Origin: Acetobacter aceti NBRC 14818
GTDB lineage: Bacteria > Pseudomonadota > Alphaproteobacteria > Acetobacterales > Acetobacteraceae
NCBI RefSeq assembly: GCF_000193495.2
Contig: NZ_AP023410.1
Span: 2,800,501 to 2,864,500 of the forward strand
Length of the DNA stretch: 64,000 nt
Direction: 5' to 3'
The notes under the pieces were generated by a model. That model did no database searches, was not told the DNA's origin, and saw only the letters and a list, made by a program, of their open reading frames with translations. The position numbers and the translations under genes were made by a program. How positions within the stretch are numbered: the stretch's first letter is position 1; every line of letters begins with the position of its first letter. Positions 9,580 through 18,312 of the stretch are shown piece by piece.

Positions 9580-10626
9580 ATGACCGATCGTTCTGTATAT
9601 CTTCAGGCAGGAAAAGCGTTCCATGCAGCGATCGCGGAAGCGCGCCGTTTTGTTGGCGCCACCGCGCCCAATCCGCCTGTTGGCTGCGCCCTGCTTGATG
9701 CGGAGGGAGCAATCCTCGCTGTGGGGGCGCATCATCGGGCCGGAACGCCGCACGCTGAAGCCAATGCCCTGCGATCCTGCGCTGAACGCGGTCTGACTGA
9801 TCGCATCGCCACAGCCATTGTCACTCTCGAGCCCTGCAACCATACGGGCCGGACACCACCCTGCTCCGAAGGGTTGCTGGCGACACCGGTAAAAACGATC
9901 TGGATTGCCTGCGCTGATCCCAACCCGAAAGTGGCCGGTGGTGGCGCAGCCAGACTGGAAGCGGACGGTCGTGAAGTGCGTTGGCTGGAACGTGAACAGC
10001 ACCATATTCCCGATGGTCCCACTCTGCTTATGCAGTGCCAGGGGCTGATCGCGCCGTTTATTCGCTGGAGCGTGGAACAGCGCGCGTGGCTGACGGTGAA
10101 GCAGGCCGTCAATATCGATGGGCTGATGGTGCCGCCCACGGGCCGGACAACCTTCACCTCCAATGCAGCGCTGGATCTCGCGCATCGTCTGCGGCGTGCG
10201 ACGGATGCGGTCGTCACGGCTGGCGGAACCGTTCGTGCTGATCTGCCGGGGCTGGATGTCCGACGCATTGACGATCACACGGGGCGCAAACCCCGTATGC
10301 TGGTTGTCTGTTCCCGCACACGGGAAGTGCCGCAGAACTGGCTGAGCATGGCGGAACGTCGCTTTGACGTGATCTTTTCTGATTCTGTCGAAGAAGTTCC
10401 GCAGCGTCTGGCAAAGGCCGGTGTGCTGTGGGCGCTGGTAGAGGCAGGTCCGACGTTGCTCGGTGAGTTGCGGGGGCGGAGCCTGTGGGACGACTGGCTG
10501 CGGATTGCGGTACGCTCTGACGGCAACGAGGATTTTTCAGTTGAACGGCGTCATGACGTGACACCGCTGGCGCTCTTCGATGAGTTGGCCGGGGCCGTAC
10601 TCGCTGGTCGCAGTGAATGTGTGTGA
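9580..10626 (+). CDS. ribD: RibD: pyrimidine deaminase / reductase of riboflavin synthesis
   Basis: This 348-residue bifunctional enzyme carries out the second and third steps from GTP toward riboflavin. The N-terminal deaminase domain has zinc ligands His58 (PHAEANAL) and Cys86 and Cys95 (EPCNHTGRTPPC). The C-terminal NADPH reductase domain begins near residue 160 with LTVKQAVNIDG and has the RRATDAVVTAGGTVRAD block. The reductase motif KQAVNIDG is a slight variant of the common KxAxSLDG. It is the first gene behind the FMN riboswitch and is followed after eight bases by ribE. Confidence 0.96.
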   Translation: MTDRSVYLQAGKAFHAAIAEARRFVGATAPNPPVGCALLDAEGAILAVGAHHRAGTPHAEANALRSCAERGLTDRIATAIVTLEPCNHTGRTPPCSEGLLATPVKTIWIACADPNPKVAGGGAARLEADGREVRWLEREQHHIPDGPTLLMQCQGLIAPFIRWSVEQRAWLTVKQAVNIDGLMVPPTGRTTFTSNAALDLAHRLRRATDAVVTAGGTVRADLPGLDVRRIDDHTGRKPRMLVVCSRTREVPQNWLSMAERRFDVIFSDSVEEVPQRLAKAGVLWALVEAGPTLLGELRGRSLWDDWLRIAVRSDGNEDFSVERRHDVTPLALFDELAGAVLAGRSECV

Positions 10627-10634
10627 GAGGACGT

Positions 10635-11237
10635 ATGTTTTCAGGAATCATCGAACATCTGGGGACGGTCGCAGCGGTTCAGGCGGGAAACGCGTCCTGT
10701 ATCCTCGATATCGACACGGGAATGACCGACGTGATCCTTGGCGAGAGCATCGCCGTGAACGGTGTCTGCCTGACGGCGACGGAGTTCAATGAAGAGGGGC
10801 GCGTCCGCTTCTTTGTCAGTTCCGAAAGTCTCGATCGCACGGCACTCGGGCGGCTGAAGGAAGGCTCACGGGTCAATCTGGAACGTGCTGTCACACCCGC
10901 CACGCGCCTGTCAGGACACATCGTGCAGGGTCATGTGGACGGCATAGCGACCTTCTGCACGGCGGATCTGGTGGGCGATGCCCGGAAGCTGGTTTTCGCA
11001 GTGCCCGAAGCATTGCGCCGTTACATGGTCGAGAAGGGATCGATCACGCTGGACGGCATCAGCCTGACGCTGAACGCCGTGAGCGAGCCAAAGGACGGGG
11101 AATTCACCATCGAGGTGATGATCATTCCCCACACATGGGACCACACCACGCTTGGCGCGCTTTCATCGGGTGATCCGGTGAATGTCGAGGTCGACGTGAT
11201 TGCAAAATATGTGGAGAGCGTATGTCAGTATCGATAA
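10635..11237 (+). CDS. ribE: Riboflavin synthase, alpha chain
   Basis: The 200-residue protein dismutates two 6,7-dimethyl-8-ribityllumazine molecules into riboflavin. It shows the internal duplication typical of the family: [12 protein letters not shown] begins the first barrel, and [11 protein letters not shown] begins the second. [11 protein letters not shown] and [13 protein letters not shown] are the paired substrate-binding motifs. I set the start at ATG 10635 with GAGAGG just upstream, since the MFSGIIE terminus is invariant in the family. It overlaps the ribBA start by 16 bases. Confidence 0.96.
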   Translation: MFSGIIEHLGTVAAVQAGNASCILDIDTGMTDVILGESIAVNGVCLTATEFNEEGRVRFFVSSESLDRTALGRLKEGSRVNLERAVTPATRLSGHIVQGHVDGIATFCTADLVGDARKLVFAVPEALRRYMVEKGSITLDGISLTLNAVSEPKDGEFTIEVMIIPHTWDHTTLGALSSGDPVNVEVDVIAKYVESVCQYR

Positions 11238-12529
11238 AAGACAGGATGCCTCTCTCGCTGTTGCGGGCGGTCGAGGCAATCCGTGAGGGTCGCATGGTCA
11301 TCATGGTCGATGATGAAGACCGTGAGAACGAAGGCGATCTCGTCATGGCCGCCGAGTTCATGACGCCAAAGGCGATGAACTTCATGGTGACGCACGGGCG
11401 TGGCCTTGTCTGCCTGCCGCTCACGCCGGAACGTGTCGAGCAGCTTGCCCTGCCGATGATGGTGAAGGTCAACAACGCTCCGCGCAGCACGGCTTTCACG
11501 GTGTCCATCGAGGCCAATGAAGGTGTGACGACCGGTATTTCCGCCCATGACCGCGCCCGCACGGTGCTGGCCGCCGTTGCACCGGATGCGAAACCGACAG
11601 ACCTCGTTTCGCCAGGGCATATTTTCCCACTGCGCGCAGCACCGGGCGGCGTGCTGGAGCGTGACGGTCATACGGAAGGCTCCATCGACATTGCCCGTCT
11701 GGCGGGTTGCGCTCCTGCTGCCGTAATTTGCGAAATCCTGAGTGAAGACGGCACAATGGCGCGTCGGCCGGAGCTGGAAGTGTTTGGGCGCAAGCATGAT
11801 CTGCCGATCGTCTCCATTGCCGAACTGACGGCATGGGTGCGCCAGCATGGAACGTCGCCCGTCCTGAGTGAGAATGTGGATGTCGATCCGGTGTCCGCCT
11901 CTGTCGTGGCGGAACTGGCTGAGGCGCGTCTGCCGACGGTGTATGGTGGCGAGGATCTGATGATCCACGCTTTCCGCGATGCCGAAGGCGTCGAGCATGT
12001 GGCGCTGGTCAAAGGTGATCCGGCGGCGAAGGGTGCTGTGCCGCTCGTGCGGATGCACTCCGAATGCGTGACGGGCGATGCGCTCGGTTCGATGCGGTGT
12101 GACTGCGGTAACCAGCTTCAGAAGGCGCTGCGTGAAATCGGACAGGCGGAGAGTGGTGTGCTGCTTTACGTCCGTGGGCACGAGGGGCGCGGCATCGGTC
12201 TGGGCAACAAGATCCGGGCTTACGCCTTGCAGGATCGCGGCATGGATACGATCGACGCCAACCACGAACTCGGTTTCGAGACCGATCAGCGTGACTGGGC
12301 TGCGGCGTCGGCTATTCTGCGTGATCTGGGTGTGACGACGCTGGATCTGCTGACCAACAACCCTTCCAAGGTCAAGGCGCTGGAAGATCGTGGTTTTACC
12401 GTGCGCAAGCGCATCGGGCTGGAAGTGACGCCCAATCCGTTCAACCGCGCCTATCTCGACGCCAAGCGGAAACGCATGGGCCATGCCCTGCAGGCGGAAT
12501 CCGTTCCTGCACCGGCTGTCGTTCGCTGA
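11222..12529 (+). CDS. ribBA: RibBA: dihydroxybutanone-phosphate synthase / GTP cyclohydrolase II
   Basis: The 435-residue fusion makes both precursors of the riboflavin ring system. The N-terminal domain (about 1-205) has the acidic loop [12 protein letters not shown] and [13 protein letters not shown]. The C-terminal cyclohydrolase II domain keeps all three zinc cysteines in [18 protein letters not shown] and the active-site segments [13 protein letters not shown] and [10 protein letters not shown]. The cyclohydrolase therefore looks catalytically complete, unlike some alphaproteobacterial RibBA proteins that have lost it. It overlaps ribE, which suggests translational coupling. Confidence 0.96.
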   Translation: MSVSIKDRMPLSLLRAVEAIREGRMVIMVDDEDRENEGDLVMAAEFMTPKAMNFMVTHGRGLVCLPLTPERVEQLALPMMVKVNNAPRSTAFTVSIEANEGVTTGISAHDRARTVLAAVAPDAKPTDLVSPGHIFPLRAAPGGVLERDGHTEGSIDIARLAGCAPAAVICEILSEDGTMARRPELEVFGRKHDLPIVSIAELTAWVRQHGTSPVLSENVDVDPVSASVVAELAEARLPTVYGGEDLMIHAFRDAEGVEHVALVKGDPAAKGAVPLVRMHSECVTGDALGSMRCDCGNQLQKALREIGQAESGVLLYVRGHEGRGIGLGNKIRAYALQDRGMDTIDANHELGFETDQRDWAAASAILRDLGVTTLDLLTNNPSKVKALEDRGFTVRKRIGLEVTPNPFNRAYLDAKRKRMGHALQAESVPAPAVVR

Positions 12530-12556
12530 TTTTCTTCAAAAAGGTTTTTCTCTGAC

Positions 12557-13039
12557 ATGAGCACACGTTCTCCTGAATCCATGCCTTCCCTTCACCTGAT
12601 ACCGGCTCCGCGTCTGGCGCTGGTTGTAAGCCGTTTCAATGAGGACGTGACAGGCGGTCTGCGCAACGGTTCCATCGAGTGGCTGGGCGAGCATGGCATT
12701 TCAGTTGCGGATGAGGATGTGTTTCTCGCGCCGGGCGCGTTCGAGCTGCCGCTGCTGGCCCAGACTCTGGCGAAGACCGGTAAATATGAAGGCGTGATCT
12801 GCCTCGGTTGCGTCATCAAGGGTGACACGGCGCATTTCGAGTTCATCAGCCTTGGCGCGACGGTCGGTATCCAGCAGGCTTCGCTGGCGACGGAAACGCC
12901 AATCGCGTTCGGTATCCTCACGACCTACACCGAGGTTCAGGCTGTGTCCCGTTCGCGTGCGGATGAGCACAACAAGGGGCGTGAAGCTGCTGCTGCCTGT
13001 GTTGAATCGATTGCACTGCTGCGTCGTATCAAGGGCTGA
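12557..13039 (+). CDS. ribH: 6,7-dimethyl-8-ribityllumazine synthase
   Basis: The 160-residue lumazine synthase condenses the RibA/RibD and RibB products, giving the substrate of ribE. The motifs are LALVVSRFNEDVTGGL, APGAFELPLLAQ, the catalytic-His region GCVIKGDTAHFEFI, and PIAFGILTT near the C-terminus. It lies 27 bp after ribBA and completes the riboflavin pathway behind a single riboswitch. The nusB gene that often follows ribH in Alphaproteobacteria is absent; a small exported protein gene follows instead. Confidence 0.96.
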   Translation: MSTRSPESMPSLHLIPAPRLALVVSRFNEDVTGGLRNGSIEWLGEHGISVADEDVFLAPGAFELPLLAQTLAKTGKYEGVICLGCVIKGDTAHFEFISLGATVGIQQASLATETPIAFGILTTYTEVQAVSRSRADEHNKGREAAAACVESIALLRRIKG

Positions 13040-13058
13040 AACAGGGAAACGGAACATC

Positions 13059-13451
13059 ATGGCGCACGAACGTATTTTGAAAAACAGCTTCTTCACGGTG
13101 CTGCTTTCAGGTCTGGTTCTGATTTCCGGCATGGTGTTCCAGTCCGACGTCGCGGACGCGCAGAGCCGCTATAATGGGCGCGCGTCCTCGACGGCCAGCC
13201 GGACGGAGGGGTACCGTCAGAGCGGCACGTCCCGGTCGATGCCGCGATCCGGAACGGCTCTGACAACGACTTCGAGGCTTCCGGAAAAAAGAGCTCAATC
13301 TGCACGACCGGAGCGGATCGGTGGTCCATACCGCTCAGTGCTGACGCCGCGTGCTGCTCCGGAAGCGCCCGTTTTTCCGCACACGGCAAAAGCGGTTGTG
13401 CCGCAGTCCTACAAAAGCGAATACATTCCGGCTTCATCTGCAAAGCGATGA
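13059..13451 (+). CDS. Small exported basic protein of unknown function
   Basis: The 130-residue product starts with a signal peptide or membrane anchor (charged KN, then FFTVLLSGLVLISGMVF, then DVADAQS as a likely cleavage site). The mature part is Ser/Arg/Pro-rich and looks disordered, with repeated RSG- and SR-type patches. I recognise no domain. ATG 13059 is only 17 bases after the ribH stop, so it may be co-transcribed with the riboflavin genes. Nothing ties it to flavin metabolism beyond position. Confidence 0.6.
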   Translation: MAHERILKNSFFTVLLSGLVLISGMVFQSDVADAQSRYNGRASSTASRTEGYRQSGTSRSMPRSGTALTTTSRLPEKRAQSARPERIGGPYRSVLTPRAAPEAPVFPHTAKAVVPQSYKSEYIPASSAKR

Positions 13452-13718
13452 AATGATGCTGTTTGAAATATTCATCTGATACAGTGACGATGTCGAAGAT
13501 GATTGTTTTTTGTAAAGTGTCATATTTCTGTTTTCCGGGTGCCAGTATAGAGTTGATCAGGTCATTTTTCCCTCTGGTGCATGAAGTGCATGCGTGGATG
13601 ACTGTCCTTGCCGTCGGGAGAGGCTTCGGCGCGCCCTTACAGCGGGGCGCACCCTGTGCTATCAGTAGCAGTCCTTATCCACAGCAGGCCGTGCAGGCCG
13701 TGACATGACGGAAGAGCC

Positions 13719-16508
13719 TTGACCGAGAACTCAGACCTGCCCGCTTCGCCCTCCGACCTCGTTCCGGTTGCAATCGAGGAGGAGATGCGCTCCTCCTACC
13801 TTGCCTATGCGATGTCCGTTATCGTCAGCCGTGCCCTGCCGGATGTGCGGGACGGGCTGAAACCTGTTCACCGCCGTATCCTTTACGCCATGCGCGAGAG
13901 CGGGTTCACGGCGGACAAGCCCTACCGTAAATCGGCCCGTGCGGTCGGTGACGTGATGGGTAAATATCACCCGCACGGCGATTCCTCGATCTATGACGCC
14001 ATGGTCCGCATGGCGCAGCACTGGTCGATGCGCGTGAAGCTGATCGACGGCCAAGGTAACTTCGGCTCGGTCGATGGCGATAGCCCGGCCGCCATGCGTT
14101 ACACCGAAGCCCGTCTGGCAAAATCTGCTTCATTCCTGCTCGATGACATCGACCGCGACACGGTCGACTTCCAGCCGAACTACGATGAGAGCGAGAACGA
14201 GCCGACCGTTCTCCCGGCTTCCTTCCCGAACCTGCTGGTCAATGGCGCAACCGGCATCGCCGTCGGTATGGCGACCAACATCCCGACGCATAATCCGGGC
14301 GAGGTGATCGATGCTACGCTGGCGATGATCGCCAATCCGGATATCACGCTCGAAGAGCTGATGGAGATCATCCCCGGCCCGGATTTCCCGACTGGCGGCA
14401 TTATTCTCGGGCGCGCGGGCATCCGTTCGGCGTTCGCCACGGGTCGTGGTTCGGTTGTCGTGCGAGCGAAGGCGGACTTCGAAGAGATCCGCAAGGATCG
14501 CAAGGCGATCATCATCACCGAGATCCCGTATCAGGTGAACAAGGCGACGCTTCAGGAGAAGATCGCCGAGCTGGTGCGGGACAAGACCAGCGACCGTCAT
14601 ATCGAAGGCATCTCGGACATCCGTGACGAATCGGATCGTTCCGGCATGCGCGTGGTGATCGAGCTCAAGCGTGACGCCACACCGGAAGTCGTGCTGAACC
14701 AGCTTTACCGCTTCACGCAGCTTCAGAGCTCCTTCGGCGTCAATATGCTGGCCCTGAATGGCGGTCAGCCGCAGCTCATGGGTCTGCGTGAGGTGCTGTC
14801 GGCCTTTATCGCTTTCCGTGAGGAAGTGATCATGCGCCGCGCCCGGTTCGACCTGAACAAGGCGCGTGATCGTGGTCATATCCTCGTCGGTCTGGTGATC
14901 GCCGTCGCTAACATCGACGAGGTCATCCGCATCATCCGTGCGGCTCCGGACGCTGTCACCGCCCGTGAACAGCTGATGGCCGCCGAATGGAATGCCGCCG
15001 ACGTCGAGCCGCTGCTGGCGCTGATTCATGACGAGGGCAATGTCGTCGTCGATGGTAAGGTCCGCCTGACCGAAGCGCAGGCACGCGGTATTCTGGAACT
15101 GCGTCTCCAGCGCCTGACCGGCCTTGAGCGTGAGAAGATCCAGAACGAGCTGTCCGAAGTGGCGGTGAAGATCAACGAGCTTCTGGAGATCATCGGCAGC
15201 CATATCCGCCGCATGGAAGTCATGCGCGAGGAACTGCTGCTGGCGCGCGCCGAAATCGCCACGCCACGCGCAACCGAAATCGCGGACTATGCCGGGGATC
15301 AGGACGATGAAAGCCTGATCGAGCCGGGGCTGATGGTTGTGACCATCACCCGTGACGGCTTCATCAAGCGTACGCCGTTGGAAGTGTTCCGCGCCCAGAA
15401 CCGTGGTGGCCGTGGCCGGACCGCCGCCGGACGTCGTGGCGACGATATCGTCGTCCGTTCATTCAACGCGCATACGCATCAGTGGGTGCTGTTCTTCTCC
15501 TCCGGCGGCAAGGCTTACCGCGAGAAGGTCTGGCGTCTGCCGGAAGCCAGCCCGACCGCGAAGGGCAGGGCGCTGGTCAATCTGCTGCCGGATCTCGGCG
15601 GCGACGAGATCACAGCCGTTCTGCCGCTGCCGCAGGACGAGGAACTGTGGGAAGCGCTCCACCTTGTGTTCGCCACGGCGAGCGGCGGTGTGCGGCGTAA
15701 CCGTCTCAGCGACTTCCAGAACATCCGCTCGTCTGGCCTGATCGCCATGAAGCTGGATGAGGGCGACCGCCTGATCGGTGTGGCGACCTGCCGTGAAGGT
15801 CAGGACGTGTTCCTCGCCACCCGCAAGGCACGCTGCATCCGCTTCCAGATCACCGACGAGACGCTGCGTGTGTTCGCAGGCCGTGGCTCGACCGGTGTGC
15901 GCGGCATCCGTCTGGCGGAAGGTGACGAGGTCATCAGTCTCTGCGTGCTCAACCATGTTGAGGCTACGGTTGAAGAGCGGCAGCTTTATCTGCGCGCCGC
16001 CAATGCCAAACGTCGTGCGGAAAACGCGACAGACGAGGCTGACGCCGAGGAAGCCGGCGTCGAGGCGGAAGAAGCCGTGCTTGCAGAAGACTCGGCGCTG
16101 TCCCCCGAGCGCTTCACCGAACTGGAAGCGGCTGAGGAAATCCTCCTGACCGTAAGTGACGGTGGCTTCGGGCGTCGTTCATCCGCCTATGATTATCGTG
16201 TCAGTGGACGTGGCGGTCAGGGCATCGCCAACATGACGTTCTCCTCCAACAAGCGCGGCTCCGAAGTGGTGGCCACACTCCCCGTGCTTCCGGGCATCGA
16301 TGTGATGCTTGTGACTGATGCCGGTCGTTTGATTCGCGTTCCGGTCGATCAGGTGCGAGTCATGTCGCGTCAGGCCAGTGGCGTCACGCTGCTGCGTCTG
16401 GACGGCACGGAAGCGGTGACCAGCGTGTTCCCCGTTCTGGAAGATGACTCTTCCGACGGCGATGACGATGCTGGCGCGGATGGAGAAAGCGCGAGTAATG
16501 AAGGCTGA
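13719..16508 (+). CDS. gyrA: DNA gyrase subunit A
   Basis: The 929-residue subunit breaks and rejoins DNA for ATP-driven negative supercoiling with GyrB. The catalytic tyrosine is Tyr128 in MRYTEARL. The quinolone-determining region [17 protein letters not shown] keeps Ser89 and Asp93 (E. coli 83 and 87), so it is wild type. The C-terminal beta-propeller carries the GyrA box as QNRGGRG. An acidic insertion (about residues 765-805, rich in EAEEA) and an acidic tail ([12 protein letters not shown]) are present. The start is TTG 13719, needed for the conserved N-terminus; GGAAGAG precedes it. A five-codon ATG frame at 13705 overlaps this start. Confidence 0.96.
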   Translation: MTENSDLPASPSDLVPVAIEEEMRSSYLAYAMSVIVSRALPDVRDGLKPVHRRILYAMRESGFTADKPYRKSARAVGDVMGKYHPHGDSSIYDAMVRMAQHWSMRVKLIDGQGNFGSVDGDSPAAMRYTEARLAKSASFLLDDIDRDTVDFQPNYDESENEPTVLPASFPNLLVNGATGIAVGMATNIPTHNPGEVIDATLAMIANPDITLEELMEIIPGPDFPTGGIILGRAGIRSAFATGRGSVVVRAKADFEEIRKDRKAIIITEIPYQVNKATLQEKIAELVRDKTSDRHIEGISDIRDESDRSGMRVVIELKRDATPEVVLNQLYRFTQLQSSFGVNMLALNGGQPQLMGLREVLSAFIAFREEVIMRRARFDLNKARDRGHILVGLVIAVANIDEVIRIIRAAPDAVTAREQLMAAEWNAADVEPLLALIHDEGNVVVDGKVRLTEAQARGILELRLQRLTGLEREKIQNELSEVAVKINELLEIIGSHIRRMEVMREELLLARAEIATPRATEIADYAGDQDDESLIEPGLMVVTITRDGFIKRTPLEVFRAQNRGGRGRTAAGRRGDDIVVRSFNAHTHQWVLFFSSGGKAYREKVWRLPEASPTAKGRALVNLLPDLGGDEITAVLPLPQDEELWEALHLVFATASGGVRRNRLSDFQNIRSSGLIAMKLDEGDRLIGVATCREGQDVFLATRKARCIRFQITDETLRVFAGRGSTGVRGIRLAEGDEVISLCVLNHVEATVEERQLYLRAANAKRRAENATDEADAEEAGVEAEEAVLAEDSALSPERFTELEAAEEILLTVSDGGFGRRSSAYDYRVSGRGGQGIANMTFSSNKRGSEVVATLPVLPGIDVMLVTDAGRLIRVPVDQVRVMSRQASGVTLLRLDGTEAVTSVFPVLEDDSSDGDDDAGADGESASNEG

Positions 16509-17010
16509 CAGACCCGCACGGGTCGGATTCTATCCGGGCACGTTTGATCCTGTGACATTCGGGCATCTGGATGTCATCGAGAGAGCGGCCCGGCTGGTTG
16601 ACCGGCTGGTGATCGGCGTCGCAGTAAATGCGGGTAAAAACCCGCTCCTGTCCATTGAAGAGCGCGTGGCGTCCATAGAGGAAGCGGTGCCACCGTTGGC
16701 GGAGCGATCCGACTGCGAGATTGTGGTCATGCCGTTCAATGAGCTTCTGGTCGATGCGGTCAGGCGCACGGGGGCGAGCATCATCGTGCGGGGGCTGCGG
16801 CTTCTGGTAGATTTTGACTATGAGGCGCAGATGCTGGGCGCCAACCGTCGCCTTGCCCCGGAAATCGAGACGATTTTCCTGATGGCGTCTGAACGGACCC
16901 AGTTCATTTCCTCGCGGATGGTGCGGGAAATCGCCCATTATGGCGGGGATATCAGGGAATTCACCCCGCCGGGAGCCGCTGCAAGGGTGACTGCACGTCT
17001 GGGGCGTTAA
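16498..17010 (+). CDS. coaD: Phosphopantetheine adenylyltransferase
   Basis: The 170-residue enzyme transfers AMP to 4'-phosphopantetheine, the fourth step of CoA synthesis. It shows the nucleotidyltransferase signature [16 protein letters not shown] with the T/HxGH motif, the VRGLR segment and [12 protein letters not shown] near the C-terminus. I chose ATG 16498, which gives the family's usual length and overlaps the gyrA stop by 11 bases. Upstream in-frame starts lie wholly inside gyrA. The overlap suggests co-translation with gyrA. Confidence 0.95.
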   Translation: MKADRPARVGFYPGTFDPVTFGHLDVIERAARLVDRLVIGVAVNAGKNPLLSIEERVASIEEAVPPLAERSDCEIVVMPFNELLVDAVRRTGASIIVRGLRLLVDFDYEAQMLGANRRLAPEIETIFLMASERTQFISSRMVREIAHYGGDIREFTPPGAAARVTARLGR

Positions 17011-17111
17011 TTCCGTAACTTTGCGTTTCGGGTTTTGTGCCGTAAGCCGTTCGGAGCCGGTGCTTCTGTCTGTGCGGAGCACCGGGTTCCTGTACGTGAC
17101 TGGATGGGCAC

Positions 17112-17594
17112 ATGACTGACAAAAACGATATTCTGAACATGGATCTGGAAAGCGGGCGCGTTGTGATCCGCCTGCGTCCGGATCTCGCGCCTCTGGCAGC
17201 CGAGCGGATGCGCACGCTGGCCGCCGAGGGCTTCTATGACAACACGCCGTTCCACCGCGTGATCGAAGGCTTCATGGCGCAGGGTGGCGATCCGACCGGC
17301 ACCGGCACCAGCGGCAGCAAGCTGCCCGACCTGAAGGCCGAGTTCACCCGTGCGGCGAAGTTCGAGCGTGGCACGATCGGCATGGCGCGCACGATGAACC
17401 CGGACAGCGCCAACAGCCAGTTCTTCATCATGTTCGAGCCTTCCCCGCATCTGGATGGCCAGTACACCATCGTCGGTGAAGTGATCGAGGGCATGGATCT
17501 GGTCGACAAGATCAAGCGCGGCTCTGGCGCAGGCGGCACCGTCAAGGATCCGGACAAGATTCTGAAGATGCGTCCGGCTTCTGCTGAAGCCTGA
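17112..17594 (+). CDS. Cytoplasmic cyclophilin-type peptidyl-prolyl isomerase
   Basis: The 160-residue cyclophilin catalyses cis-trans isomerisation of proline peptide bonds. Visible core residues are FHRVIEGFMAQGGDPTGTG (catalytic Arg), SQFFIMFEPSPHLDGQYT (with the Phe and His of the site) and GEVIEGMDLVDKI. There is no signal peptide, so it is of the cytoplasmic PpiB type. It lies 101 bp after coaD and about 80 bp before a tRNA-Lys gene. Confidence 0.94.
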   Translation: MTDKNDILNMDLESGRVVIRLRPDLAPLAAERMRTLAAEGFYDNTPFHRVIEGFMAQGGDPTGTGTSGSKLPDLKAEFTRAAKFERGTIGMARTMNPDSANSQFFIMFEPSPHLDGQYTIVGEVIEGMDLVDKIKRGSGAGGTVKDPDKILKMRPASAEA

Positions 17595-17673
17595 TTTAAA
17601 GGCCTGATTTCAGGTTTTTATGGCGATGGCTGTTGACATGAGCGGCAGCCGTCGCTACCCGATTGCCCGTGGC

Positions 17674-17749
17674 GAGCCGGTAGCTCAGCCGGTAGAGCAT
17701 TCGACTTTTAATCGAATGGTCGTGGGTTCGAGTCCCACCCGGCTCACCA
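17674..17749 (+). tRNA. tRNA-Lys (anticodon TTT)
   Basis: The 76-base cloverleaf has acceptor arms GAGCCGG and CCGGCTC, a D-arm starting TAGCTCAG, an anticodon stem TTCGA/TCGAA with loop CTTTTAA (anticodon TTT), a T-arm with GGTTCGAGTCC, and an encoded CCA end. Confidence 0.98.
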
Positions 17750-18312
17750 TTATATAAAGAAGATAGCGGCTATCAGCTATTTTCATACAGATTGCGAAGA
17801 TTGTTCCTGGGGCAATCTCCTGCTTTCCCTTCTCGGAAATTGTTGGCCTGATTGTCACACAAATTGTGTGATCATCCTCTTTTAAATGCTCTCTATATCG
17901 CAATGGTAAGGCGTCTGAAGTTCTCTCGGGCTGACAAAGACTGCATGCGATCGAGCGGATAAAATTTCTTGCTGAAGCTTCATCTGTATGGCTCCTGATG
18001 CGCACAGGATGAGGTCTGTTACCGGATACAGCTCCTAAACATCCCCATCGTGAATGGTCGTTTCTCGGTTTTCGGAAAAATCTTCTGGGATCAGGCAATT
18101 TCTTGCCAGCCATGCCATCGGATGATAGCGGTTTTGTGGATGGATTTCGGTTTATTCCCTATAATGCTCTGGCGAATAGGGAATGATAACGACAGCTGCC
18201 GTGACGAAATCCTGCGCAAACAGGCTGTCATTCCTCCCTGCAGCCGATCCGGAAATGCAGCAGGTGTCTTCCGGGATGACAGGGGAGTGACGACCGAAAG
18301 CGGGTACACCTG
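17750..18312. other. Gene-free stretch after tRNA-Lys
   Basis: This 563-bp region holds no convincing gene. The only frames are antisense to the tRNA or lack any family similarity. One notable feature is the perfect inverted repeat TCACACAA-A-TTGTGTGA at 17855-17871, described separately. No terminator or RNA fold is obvious. Confidence 0.5.
17855..17871. promoter_or_regulatory. Operator-like palindrome TCACACAA/TTGTGTGA
   Basis: Two perfect eight-base arms flank a single central A. The half-site resembles those at 39995-40016 and 57009-57043. It could be a binding site for a dimeric regulator; no adjacent gene identifies which. Confidence 0.35.

Noticed and set aside
11225-12484. 419-codon frame antisense to ribBA
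   Set aside because: Shadow frame opposite a complete conserved gene.
14130-15203. 357-codon frame antisense to gyrA
   Set aside because: Shadow of the gyrA codon pattern; no start context or domain.
13719-16508. Quinolone-resistance substitution in GyrA
   Set aside because: Ser89 and Asp93, the key positions, are both wild type.
17685-18113. Minus-strand frame of 142 codons with the text VSRVGLEPTTIRLKVECST
   Set aside because: That segment is the well-known spurious translation of the antisense strand of a tRNA gene; the rest has no family similarity.
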